A stretch of DNA of 64,000 nt, from positions 3,963,190 to 4,027,189 of the forward strand of contig NC_030987.1 of NCBI RefSeq assembly GCF_000149955.1, written 5' to 3'. The translations under genes and the position numbers were made by a program. The stretch is from Fusarium oxysporum f. sp. lycopersici 4287. Taxonomy: Eukaryota > Ascomycota > Sordariomycetes > Hypocreales > Nectriaceae. Of this stretch, positions 48,064-58,921 are shown piece after piece. The first letter of the stretch is position 1. Each line of letters opens with the position of its first letter. The notes under the pieces are model-generated. The model searched no databases. It was not told the origin of the DNA and saw only the letters and a program-made list of their open reading frames with translations.

Positions 48064-49594
48064 TTATTTGCTTCTGGAGAAGACCTTTCCGATATCATGT
48101 GTTGAGAGAAGTTGCTCGAGCGTCGTCCCACTACGTGGTGGTTTGTCTTGAGCTTGTGTAGGAAATTCGTCTTTGACCAATTGCTCAATTTCATCAACGC
48201 AAAGTGATGCTATAAAACCGGATTAGTATTAAGTCGATAAGAGAGTTTGTCCTTCTTTGACACCATATGGGTCAATGGATCACAGAAAATGTCTAACTAG
48301 TTCTTACCAGTTGCAATCGACATGCTCTCATGGAGCCCCCGGGACTCCCACTTGGGCCATTCTTGACTATCCTGGTGAAGTTTCTGCAGTATGACTTTTA
48401 AGCGCCAACTCCGGCTAGAACACTGCATAATTGATGGGACACTTCCTGTACTGAACCGACCTGTATAGTAAGCTACTGCCATCTCGTCAAAGTTGTGAAA
48501 ACCTGATGTGCGCATGGTTTCTAGAATGGAGTCGAATCGATGGGTCAGTTCGGCTACTGGAGACGGGTCGGCCAGCTTAGTTTCCTCCGCCGATGAGATT
48601 CCTTTAGATGAGGATAAAGATGCCAGCCTGCTGCTGCAAGCATGAACATGTCCTTGCAGCGTTGAATGCGGCATTCCTGCGGCGCTGTCATGCAGACCGG
48701 GCCCCGGTCCGTGATGGCCGGTCTCACTGAAACGTCTGTTAGTGGATATGCTTAAGTTACGAGATATTATCGGAGTATCATGCCTTACCTGCGTAATCTA
48801 TGAGAATCCAACTCAGAATGGCTCGGCGCCGATGGGATCCTGCACGTATTAGGCCCTTGTTCGTTCTGGCGCCATAGTGGAAAGCCCTCTGGAACTTGTC
48901 CAAGCACCGGCTCCGAGCTGTTACGACAAGAACACGTGGGCTGGGAGTCTGGCCCGGTAACGTTGGACTCCATTGGTGCTGATAAACGTTCTATGTCTGA
49001 CTGTGACCATTCCCGGTCCGGTGAGAACAAAGACACCATGTCGTCTGGTGTGATCAGATTCTGCATGCCAACTCCTGAACACCACGCTGAGGTTGCAGTG
49101 GTTGGACCAGAGTTTGGCTAGCTGCTGGGAAATTGTTGACGTTCAAAGTAATCGACCGAGTTTTCGGAACTGCTAGCATACTGAAGAGGTTCGTGATAAC
49201 TCCCTGGCAGGTAGTGGAGGTTTTGGGTCCGGTCGAGACCACAGCCTTGTTGCATTGTGCTATTATCGGACATGGATACAGGAAGCACTTCTGAGTTTAT
49301 GCCTACGCCTGCGTATTGGGGTTGTGCCTTGGTAGTCTCACTGCTCTCTTTTGCTCTTCGCCCTATCTTCAGACAGTCAGAGAGTCTGGAGGATGTTGGA
49401 CTGGCTCATACTCACGGTGGTTGCGCTGAGATAATCTGTTCTGAATTCTTCCCAAGTTTCGAGTTAGCGAGAATAAATTGGGGAGATCCCTGGGATTGAG
49501 TTGATTACCTTCATCTCTGAACAGCCCTAGGACTAGTGGATCGACGAGATCGTGAGTTCTTGGGAGTAGGTTCCAAGACTTTTTCCAAGAACAT
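48064..49594 (-). pseudogene. bZIP transcription factor gene with two in-frame stop codons
   Basis: Five exons on the minus strand: 49594-49509, 49447-49416, 49362-48789, 48735-48308 and 48209-48064. Phases agree at all four junctions and the sum is 1266 nt (422 codons). The basic region is split over exons 1-3 and reads RIQNRLSQRNH then RRRAKES, the fungal bZIP pattern. The C-terminal part (LTHRFDSILETMRTSGFHNF; AVAYYTGRFSTGSVP; then EIEQLVKDEFP) matches the tail common in fungal bZIP regulators near metabolite clusters. Codon 28 is TGA (49513-49511), where Arg (CGA) would complete the expected RRRIQNR motif. A second stop, TAG, is at 49120-49118, one C-to-T change from CAG. Both fit C-to-T decay such as RIP. 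A 283-aa product could still start at ATG 49066 but would lack the DNA-binding region. Sits between the kinase-like gene and the ABCC transporter. Confidence 0.72.
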
Positions 49595-50968
49595 ACTTAT
49601 AGTTCAAGCAGGAGAGATCTCTCGGCGTGTCTTGGACTGTTGTATTCGTGGGGAGCCCAAAACCTGTCAATGTCGACAAGTATTTATATTAAGTTGAATT
49701 GTCATTGCCATCTTTCTCACTTGCATCTTGTTATTTCGTTAGTCTACTCCACGTTACTTGACGGACTTGACCTTGCTATAGAACAGAGTTTCCTGCATAG
49801 CAAAGTCCAGTACGAAATTTTGCCTTGGATGAGGTCGAGCTGAGTAGTTGGATAGCCAATCACGGGTGGGGTACCCCTGAAACCCCAGTGGATGTAACGT
49901 GTTGGATATGTTGGATAAACCCCAGTATAGTCTGAGCATTACGAGAATCCTTGAATCCAATAAGCTGATTGCATATGCTCCGTAGCAAAGGAACTTTGAC
50001 AGGATGCTCGTTTTAGTGAGCTGGACTAGGGTGTCCAGCGTAAGCCCAGCCGGGAATTTTGCCGTCCCGTTCACAGTAACCGCATAAGGATTAAGTTTAG
50101 GATCTTCCCGTGTAGTTTATTTTTGCACTTCAACTTAAGGTAGTCTAGATAACTATCCATCAGACTCAAGATCTTACACTCTACATAATGATCACTCTAT
50201 ATCGTTGTTGTTTACGTAGTGGTAAAATACTTGTCATTTTCCTATCCAATCTTGCCTCAGTGTTGGTTGTTTCATAGAACCAACAGACACGAGCAGGGGT
50301 TACGAAAACTGATCATGTCAGTTCACGGCGCTTACGCCTTATATTGATACTACCTTCCAAGTTGTCTCAGACCCAGATTGTTGAGCGGAGCAAGGCGTCG
50401 CAAAGCGAGACAAACCCGAATCGCATGTACAGAGTGGCCCTCATATTTATCTCGAAGGATTGCGGGCCATGCATTGCATATTTGGGGTATGTTTTCTTTT
50501 GACGTGCTTATCCGGAATTTCAATCGCAGTTATAGTTACACCGGAAATCTGCAGCATCAGCTTGGTTAGCCATGTTATGGGGCATGGGTCCACGGATAAT
50601 ATTTATCGTTCCTTGTAAGGTCGTACCGCATTAGTGCTCGTTCCTGACCTACACATGAGTCGATGGAGAAATGCTGATAGTTCTAAATAGGAGGGAATAT
50701 TTGACACTGCCTCGGAATGGAAGCCAACTGTCATAAGCAACTCCTGACAACTACCTACCCTAGCCCATGCAATTTAACGCCCTGGTTCTAGGTTCCATAT
50801 GTATGGCATAGGTAATCTAGAGAAAGTGCCAACCGGACTACATAAAGCAATCCCCCTTCCAAGGCATCCCGACCAAGGAGTAATCAACAAGCACGCACCT
50901 CGAGTTGTCTCATTTACACACTTCTAGCCATAGGGGCTCTTCACCTTACAACAGCCAAGTCTGCCAAG
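49595..50968. other. Divergent intergenic region between the bZIP pseudogene and the ABCC transporter
   Basis: About 1.4 kb with no coding sequence recognised. Probably held a shared promoter region. Confidence 0.5.
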
Positions 50969-53900
50969 ATGCCATTTCATGATAGCGAGTTTGGCTTGCT
51001 GTATATGAACCGGGACCGGTTTGACTTCAATCTTCATTTTGAACAGCTCTTTTTCTCTATTCTTCCATGCACCTTGTTCATCGTATGCTCACTATGGCGC
51101 GCTATCACTCAGTCACGCAAGCCCTCAGTGGTTTATGCACCTATCTTCCAGCTCACCAAATTGGTATGTGGTCGTCAAGGTATATGTTCATCAATTTTGA
51201 CCTCTAACTCTGGTATTCAGGGAGCTATCATAACATATGTTGGCCTTCAGATCGCACTGCTGATTCAAGTCGGTATGGGCTCTTTCCATGTCACTCGAAT
51301 CTTCATCGCATCTTCTGTTGTCAATCTCGTAGCCGCTTTGGCTATGGTGATGATCAGTTATACTGACCATAACCGGAGTCCGCGTCCCTCTATCCTCTTG
51401 AACACTTATCTGTTCCTGACTCTGTTGTTTGACATTGCTCAGTCCCGTACGCTGTTCCTGCTCTCTGAGAGTACACCGGAGATTACCTACAGTGCCGTTT
51501 TTACAACATCTTTAGCCGTCAAGATCGTCATTCTGTTCCTGGAAACTAAGTCTAAGAACAAATGGATAACATGGGACAGAGATGAGCACAGCCCCGAAGA
51601 AACCAGTAGTATCTTCTCACTCGGCGTTCTGTCATGGCTAAACAGTATTTTCTTGCAGGGTTATAGATCTACACTATCCATGGATGATCTTTACCCTCTG
51701 GATGTTGCGCTGCATAGTAAGCAACTACATGATAGGTTCTTGGCCAACATGGACTACAGCAAACTCAAAGGAGATAGCTACGGTCTCGTTAAAGTCCTCG
51801 TCAAGACACTTCTTGTCCCTCTCCTTCTGCCAATCCCTTTGAGACTCGCTCTACTAGGCTTCACCTTCTGTCAACCATTCTTCATTGAAAAGCTATTAGA
51901 TCATCTTTCGCGGCCTGAAATCGAAGCCAATGTGGGGTATGGTTTTATAGGTGCTGCAATACTGATCTACCTTGGTATGGCTGTCTCGGCAGCTCTTTGC
52001 TGGTACGTCAGATTATAGTTAGAAAGCCTTTAAATCAAACCTGACATGTATAATAGGTATCTTCATCACCGCATGCGAGCCATGACTAGATCAATATTGG
52101 TGACAGAAATATTTTCCCGAGCCACACAAGCCCGCATCGGAGCAGACGACCATAACGCTGCCCTAACTCTGATGAGTACCGATATTGAAAGAATCAGACT
52201 CGGCCTTAGAATGCTGCATAACGTTTGGGCAGGTGTGATACAGGCTGCCCTAGCTGCTTGGATGTTGTATATCCGGTTGGGACTGGTCTTCCTGGTACCC
52301 ATAGGAGTAGTTGTGGTATGCTTCACTCTCTTGGGAGTTCTGGTAAACTTCACAGGAGATTCTCAGAGAGCGTGGATGACAGGTGTGCAGAAGCGCGTCG
52401 GTTTGACGGCTACAGTCATTGCTGGAATGAAGAACCTCAAGCTTTCCGGTCTGGCTTCCACTGTGAGCTCCTTCGTTCAGAAGTTACGAGTGGAGGAGCT
52501 TGCTGCTGGTGCTCGGTTTCGCAAGATCTTCATCCTAGCTGCTATGCTTGGCTTCACACCCATGCTGATCAGTCCTCCACTGACCCTTGCGTTTACTCGG
52601 GCTTCACTTGATACCTCAAAGGTCTTCACAAGTCTGGCATTTTTGATGCTCCTTACCAATCCCCTCTCTCAAATCTTTACCTCCATACCCGAACTCGTCT
52701 CTGGAATCGCCTGCATTGGACGAATCCAGGCCTTTTTAGAGTGCGAAACCCGTCATGACTTCCGCCAAGTCCTGTCTGATCGTAAGAAGAATCTCAATTT
52801 CACTGAAATCGAAGCAGACACGGGTAGCTCAGAAATCGAAACGGCACCCGACTCTACCGTGATTAGCATAAAGAATGGCAATTTTGGCTGGAAAGAAAAT
52901 GCCTTTGTTCTTCAAGATATCAATGCACATATTGAAAAATCTTCTTTCACCATGGTAGTTGGGCCTGTAGGTTCAGGGAAGTCAACCTTCTGCAAGACCC
53001 TTCTGGGTGAGATCCCCATGAGTCGAGGGAGTGTAGTGTTGAGTATGCGATGCCCTCGTATCGGTTTCTGTGACCAGACTGCTTTTATGTGGAATGGGAC
53101 TATTCGCGATAACATTCTTGGCTTTTCAATATACGATGAAAAGAGATACGACTCAGTCATCCAGGCCACAGCATTGTCAGTGGACTTTGCCAAACTCACT
53201 CAAGGAGACCAAACCAATGTCGGATCGGATGGCATTACCCTGTCAGGAGGTCAGAAACAGCGGGTTTCCTTAGCGCGTGCCTTGTATCTAGAGTCCGACT
53301 TGGTGATACTGGACGATGTGTTCAGCGGTCTCGATGCAGATACAGAGCTGCACGTTTTCCAACGAGTATTTGGACCTGGAGGCTTACTTCAACAGAGACG
53401 CACGACCGTTGTATTGTGTACTCATAGCGTTCGCTTTCTCCCGTTCTCTGACCACGTCATCGCTCTTGGGGACAACACTATCAAGGAGCAAGGCAGCTTC
53501 AAGGAACTTGCTGAGCAAGGAGGTTACGTCCAGAGTCTCGGCATACGTGATTCAGCTGGCGGTGACGGGAGCGAAGCTGTGTCCGAAACAGCAGCCTCAA
53601 AAGAACGGACTGAAGCACAGAAGGACGCACAAGGCTCACCAGACGGGTCCCCAGGAGCCGAAGTCAACCTCGATGACCCGAACCGTGCAACGGGCGACAA
53701 GGCGGTTTATAAGTACTATTTTCTGAGTATGGGTCTCTTGGTGGCCTTCTGCTGTTTCTTCTTGGCTGCGCTCTGGGGTTTCTTTACCAATTTCCCCACC
53801 ATTTGTAAGTGAATAATGCTTCAATCTTGTCACTATCCTTCACATGACTAATGGGCTTATTTACAGGGCTTAAATTTTGGACTGATGATATATCATCCGA

Positions 53901-55819
53901 GACCCGAAGTCATTCTCATGCCTACTATGTCGGCATATACGCGTTGTTGCAGGTCTCCGCTTTGATCTCTTTGTTGCTCCTCGGCATCACTCTTTTTATT
54001 GTGTCGATCAAGAGAGCTGGTGCTAATCTCCATCATGATACACTCACAACGTTAATCCAGGCCCCATTGTCCTTTTTCACACACACCGACACCGGTGTTA
54101 TTACCAATCTTTTCTCACAAGATCTCAATTTGATTGATACTGAACTTCCAGATGCTTTGTTGAATACCTTGTTCTGTGTAAGTTATGAAATGAGCAAAGC
54201 CTAGTATTACTACTACTAACATCAAGGAATAGGTTTTCCAAGCCCTCGGACAAGCTGCAGTTATGCCAACCTCATCGGCATACTTGGCTATTAGTTATCC
54301 GTTACTTGCTGTTTTACTCTACTCGGTGCAAAGGTTTTATCTTAGGACTTCTAGGCAACTAAGGCTCCTGGATCTTGAGGCTAAAAGCCCCTTGTAGTAA
54401 GTTATACGACAGAACCTATCTTCATTGAGAATTTACTGACTTGCAAACTCTCAGCACCCATTTCATGGATACCGTGAGGGGAATCACGACTCTGCGGGCT
54501 TTCGGTAAGTGACTGGCTCATCCAGCAAGTTAACGAGCTTTCACCCTGGTAATTTATGGATATAATTATACTGATGATATGAAGGCTACATCTCCGATGA
54601 AGTTTCTAAGAATGCTAGGCTACTCAATAGAAGCCAACAGCCCGCCTACCTTCTTGCCATGGTGCAAGAGTGGCTCAATCTCGTTTTGGACATGATAGTC
54701 ATGATACTGGCAGCAGTATTAACAACACTTGCAGTTAGACTCCACTCAAATTCGGGTTTCACAGGTGCTTCTTTGGTTACTCTTATGAGTTTCGGAGAAA
54801 GTCTATCTGGTATCGTTATTTATTACACACGTCTCGAAACATCCATAGGTGCCATTTCCAGGCTCAAGACTTTCAACGCCGCAGTCAAGCCTGAGGGCAA
54901 AGAGGGAGAGGACATGGTACCCCCTGAGAATTGGCCACAACATGGCAGCGTGGAACTGAACAACGTTTCAGCGAGCTATCAGTAAGCTGCGATACTTTCT
55001 TTCAAGTGCGAACCAGAGGACAATTGCTGATAAAATACTTAAAGAATGGGGAGCGAAAGCGAAGGTGAACCTAATTTGGCTCTTGATAACCTTTGTCTGA
55101 GCATCAAGCCAGGAGAAAAGGTGGCCATCTGCGGCCGGACAGGCAGCGGAAAATCAAGCCTTGTATCTCTGCTGCTGAAACTCCTCGACCCTCTACAAGG
55201 CACCCCCAATGAAGGTCTTCTGATTGATGGTCTCCCACTGAATAACCTGGACAGAGATGCCCTTCGTCAACGAGTCATTGCGGTGCCTCAGGAGGCCGTT
55301 TTCTTGCCTGATGGCGCAACTTTCAAAGAGAATCTGGACCCTTCAGGCCTCTCAACCCTGGATGAATGCAAAGCCGTTCTTATAGATACCGGGTTATGGG
55401 ACTTTGTTCAGGGTCGTGGCGGGATTGATGCTGGCATGACGTCTTCGACTCTTAGCGGAGGTCAACGACAACTCATGTCGATTGGACGTTCTTTGCTACG
55501 GCGCCGAGCTCGAACACCGCAGACACCAGGCCCTGGGAATATGACAGAAAAGATTAAGGACCAAGGTGGCTTATTACTGCTCGACGAAGTTAATTCCAGC
55601 GTCGATCAGGACATGGAACTCATCATCAAGCGGATCATCGAGACAGAGTTTGACGCATACACGGTGATTGCCGTAAGTCACCGCTTGGATATGATTATGG
55701 ATTTTGATACAGTCGTGGTTCTTGATACTGGTAAGCTTGTTGAGGTTGGAAATCCTCGGGCATTGGCTAGCACAGAAGGAAGCAGGTTTGCTAGTCTGGT
55801 AAGGGCTGGGGGGAAGTAG
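50969..55819 (+). CDS. ABCC (MRP-type) full-size multidrug/metabolite transporter
   Basis: Eight exons: 50969-51163, 51221-52002, 52057-53804, 53867-54177, 54233-54396, 54455-54504, 54585-54981 and 55045-55819. All junctions keep frame and the total is 4422 nt (1473 aa). The order is TMD0 with several helices, linker, TMD1, NBD1, TMD2, NBD2. NBD1 has Walker A GPVGSGKST (near residue 628), signature LSGGQKQRVSLARAL (near 721) and Walker B LVILDDVFSGLD. NBD2 has GRTGSGKSS (near 1246), LSGGQRQLMSIGRSLL (near 1353) and LLLLDEVNSSVD (near 1393). NBD1 ends its Walker B in DD rather than DE, the usual degenerate ABCC site. The family exports conjugates and fungal metabolites. No stop or frame shift was seen, unlike its neighbours. 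Intron 1 (57 nt) is in frame, so its retention would add 19 residues. Context suggests the exporter of a decayed metabolite cluster. Confidence 0.92.
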
Positions 55820-56279
55820 GTGTTCATTGTTGACAGAGTTGAGGAAGTAGCATTTGAGATAGAACCATAAGTTGAAATACGGACAATTGTGCCCCCAAAT
55901 GGTACTGACTCTGCAATGGTACTTGGTCATTGTGTTGACCTCCTGTGATTTACAGAATGAGTGAGTGTATCGACTTGGGTCTAGCTAGGTAGTCGAGGCC
56001 CTCTCGGCAAAGCTTGATATCCAGTCTGGTATAAACTTGAGAGATCAGGTTTCTCTTTTTGTTATTTTGGCTATTCTACGCCCAGATAACTTCTTACCCT
56101 GATTGGTTCCATATGTGAGCCATAGGACCTCACAGTTGTATCTTTTTAAGCAGGATAAAATACCAATGAGTAAATTACTAACTGCCAAGACCTAATCTAA
56201 CCAAACTGAACTAATATTCGCTCGACTCAAAGGTATCAAGACTGGCGAGTTAGTTGCGTGGAGTTAACCTTTCGTGCAG
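55820..56279. other. Intergenic DNA between the ABCC transporter and the polyketide synthase remnant
   Basis: 3' flank of the transporter. No recognisable polyketide synthase sequence precedes about 56280, so the upstream part of that gene is absent here. Confidence 0.5.
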
Positions 56280-57294
56280 CAGAAGGCAAGGAGCTTTTAT
56301 TGCCGCTCTACGATATCTCAATCATCTCTGATGCCCAGTATCCAATCGCCGCCACAAGAGCATCTATTTCCTCGCGAGAATTGTGGGCATGAAAAACAAG
56401 CCGAATATGACTGGCATCATCCAAATGTCCATGGTTCTTCGAGACCGCATGTTTGAAGACATGACATTCCAAGAGTGGGAGATGACAACTCGACCAAAGG
56501 TTCAGGGTACCTGGAACCTACACAACGCGTCTCTGGCTGTCAAGTGCCCACTCGATTTCTTCCTGCTCTTCAATTCTTTATCTGGAATACTGGGTCAAGT
56601 CGGGCAAGCCAACTACGCTAGCGCAAACACTTTCCTCGATGCTTTCGCTCGATACCGAGCGGGAATGGGACTCCCTTGCACATCCCTTGATCTCGGAGCC
56701 ATGGAGGGCATTGGGTATCTTGACGAGAACCAGGACTTGCTCCGAAAGATGGAGGGCACCGGATGGCGTCCTGTAGACGAGAGTGAATTAGTCGAAGCAC
56801 TGAACGTTGCTTTGATGCCTCCGTCCTCCCCTCAAGAGTACGGAGATGCATTCCTCCTCGGTGTTGCTCTCACCGTTCCCCTGGGAAGCGCAGAGAGTAG
56901 CACGCGTCTAAGCAAAGACGTGAGAATGGCGGCATATCACAACATTGGTCGTGGCCAAAGTGATGCACTCCCGGCAAACGATGGCCTCCGTGCTTTCCTC
57001 TCTTCGGTCAAGAAAGATCCCAGCATTCTCAACTCTCACGAGTCTGTCAACACACTTGCCTTGGAGATTGGCAAGAAGTTGGCCAGCCTGATCCTCACTG
57101 GCGACGTGGATCTGGACACCAGTACGAACACCGCTGCTATGGGACTTGACTCCTTGGTTACTATTGAGTTACGTGGCTGGTGGAAACTCACACTTGGTTT
57201 CGAGATTAGCACACTCGAGATGCTTAGCATGGGAACGTTGGAGGCATTGGGTAAGCGCACTGCGGATGGGCTCAAGGGGCTCTATGATAACTAG
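56280..57294 (+). pseudogene. C-terminal remnant of a highly reducing polyketide synthase (KR-ACP)
   Basis: From about 56383 the frame reads MTGIIQMSMVLRDRMFEDM, then PKVQGTWNLHNASL: the second half of a fungal reducing-PKS ketoreductase. Its active-site Ser/Tyr/Asn can be seen in NSLSGILGQVGQANYASAN (Tyr near residue 78 of this frame). An acyl carrier domain follows with the phosphopantetheine Ser in MGLDSLVTIELR (near residue 257), then an ordinary C-terminal end and stop. Upstream, 56310-56380 reads DISIISDAQYPIAATR, also ketoreductase-like, but in another frame, implying a shift near 56370. The KS, AT, DH, MT and ER domains and the N-terminal half of KR are missing. It cannot be a working synthase. 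The ACP end looks undamaged, so the loss may be fairly recent. Confidence 0.85.
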
Positions 57295-57590
57295 ATTATT
57301 ATTGGCGTGGGACTTTGTATGGTCGAAGCCCTTGCATTGTGTAAGCTCTCAACTGTAATACAGCACGGCAAGATGGAATGACAGGGTGTCGCGTCTTTAT
57401 CACCAAGTTTAGGATATTTTGGGATATAACTTGGGTTATATCAGTATACCGAAGTTTTTGAACTAATAATGAAACTCCGGTTGGAGACGGGCAACTATCT
57501 TCTCGTGTCTATTGTGAATCGTGTGGTCTGGATGTTGGTGCAGGTTATCTGGCCCACATGTATCCGTACCTTTCAGCAATAATAGAGGTA
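57295..57590. other. Flank between the PKS remnant and the Tc1/mariner element
   Basis: No gene seen. Ends in the TA target dinucleotide at 57589-57590. Confidence 0.5.
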
Positions 57591-57617
57591 CAGAGGTCAC
57601 GGTCAAAGGTTTTGCCT
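57591..57617 (+). repeat. Left terminal inverted repeat of the Tc1/mariner element
   Basis: Begins CAGAGGTCACGGTCAAAGG next to TA. Pairs with the reverse complement of 58562-58588. Confidence 0.85.
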
Positions 57618-57757
57618 CAACCCCCGGCTCGTGACAAGGGACCCTAGGAAGTCAGAAAAAGCAAAAAAGGCAGTATATGATTTCCTAACCTGTAAACCCC
57701 TCTGTGAGCTGTTGACTGATTTTCTGAAGTTTCTGACAATCCGGCAGGTCTTTGATT

Positions 57758-58081
57758 ATGGCCCCAAATACAGATATCGCGACTCGGGCTCTTGTTGTAT
57801 CTCTTAAGGCACCTTGCAGTGGTAAGACTTCTCCCGAAGTAGCAGAAATCTCAGGACTTTCGATCCGTCAGGTTGATCGAATATATGCTCGTGCGATCGA
57901 GAACGGGTTTGACCCTAATGCCAGACCACTGATTCTCAAAGATGAATATCTTAGAGATCGTCCTCGATCAGGGCGGCCGGCAAAGGCAACGGAGGAAAAC
58001 AAAGAGCTTGTTATCAGTAAGGTACAGCGAGATCGCTTTGGAAGGGAAAAGACCTGTGCTGATCTTTGCTGGCGGGCTTAG
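57758..58081 (+). pseudogene. Tc1/mariner transposase, N-terminal fragment
   Basis: 107 codons from MAPNTDIATRALVVSLKAP. The helix-turn-helix (EVAEISGLSIRQVDRIYARA) and the linker with RSGRPAKATEENKELVI are typical of fungal Tc1-like transposases. The frame stops at 58079-58081, after DLCWRA. A remnant of the DDE domain appears further on at about 58271-58324 (SPDLNTIEAAWLYLKRET, holding one catalytic Asp region), with the middle of the protein deleted. Non-functional. Confidence 0.85.
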
Positions 58082-58561
58082 CAAAGAAACTTATAAGAAA
58101 GGAAGGAAAGGGAGGTATTGACTGGTGGCGATACCAGCAGAAGATTCTTATCCTAAAATTGCTTCCTTTTGCATAGGCGTGTGAAGAAGAGAGACCCGGC
58201 ATATAACCACCATACACAGCAATAGGTTTTTGACCTCGCTGGCGTATAGCGACTTCTTTGGTGTAGAAATAGCCCTGATTTGAATACAATTGAAGCAGCC
58301 TGGCTATATTTAAAGAGGGAAACGATAAAAAAAGGTGCATCTTAAAGTAAAAGCGAAGCTATTCGCAGGTGGGAGGCAGCTTGGTTGGCGATGCCGCAGG
58401 CCTAGATCTAGGCGTGGATTAAATGAATCCCTTATCACAATAGAAAAATCATTAAGCAAGAGGGAGGAAATGAGTACAAGGAAGGCAGGGGTAATTAGGT
58501 GCAAAATTGACCAATTTAGAAGTACTATCCCACTTGGGTCGGCACTAGCGATTTCAGCATA

Positions 58562-58588
58562 AGATAAAACTTTTGACCGCGACCTCCG
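58562..58588 (-). repeat. Right terminal inverted repeat of the Tc1/mariner element
   Basis: Reverse complement begins CGGAGGTCGCGGTCAAAAG. Followed by TA at 58589-58590. Confidence 0.85.
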
Positions 58589-58601
58589 TATTTTGGGAGA
58601 A

Positions 58602-58627
58602 GAATGCATAATTTATGAAGAAATATC
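58602..58627 (+). repeat. 26-nt word shared with 47641-47666
   Basis: GAATGCATAATTTATG followed by R-AGAAATATC occurs here and 11 kb to the left with a single G/A difference. It lies just outside the Tc1 right end. Confidence 0.7.
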
Positions 58628-58921
58628 AAGGGCTAGATGACATCAAGCATTATCCATCTTATCGTTGTCCGACCCGATGCTCACACTCACGCTTATGCTT
58701 ATGCTCCTACCATCATCATACCACACCATACCATCCATGCCATGACATGTCATGCGTCTAGAGAGTTCTGTTGGCCTTTGCGTAACAATCCATGCGACAA
58801 GACTCCCCACCAAAATTAAACCCTAGACCTAAAAAAAGAAAGACTATCGTACAAAAAAAAGACAATCTATCAATCTTGCTCGAGATAAAAATTGTATATG
58901 AAATTCGTTATCGTTTAAGTT

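Larger units (their letters stand above)
57591..58588 (+). mobile_element. Internally deleted Tc1/mariner element with TA duplication
   Basis: The ends are imperfect 27-bp inverted repeats (57591-57617 and 58562-58588): 22 of 27 positions match and all five differences are transitions. Both ends abut TA (57589-57590 and 58589-58590), the target duplication of this superfamily. Inside are the transposase N-terminus and a fragment of its catalytic DDE region. At ~1.0 kb it is roughly half the length expected for such an element. Transitions and stops fit repeat-induced point mutation. It cannot move by itself. Confidence 0.85.

Noticed and set aside
58335..58562. Separate gene at 58335-58562
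   Set aside because: Lies inside the Tc1/mariner element between the DDE remnant and the right terminal repeat.
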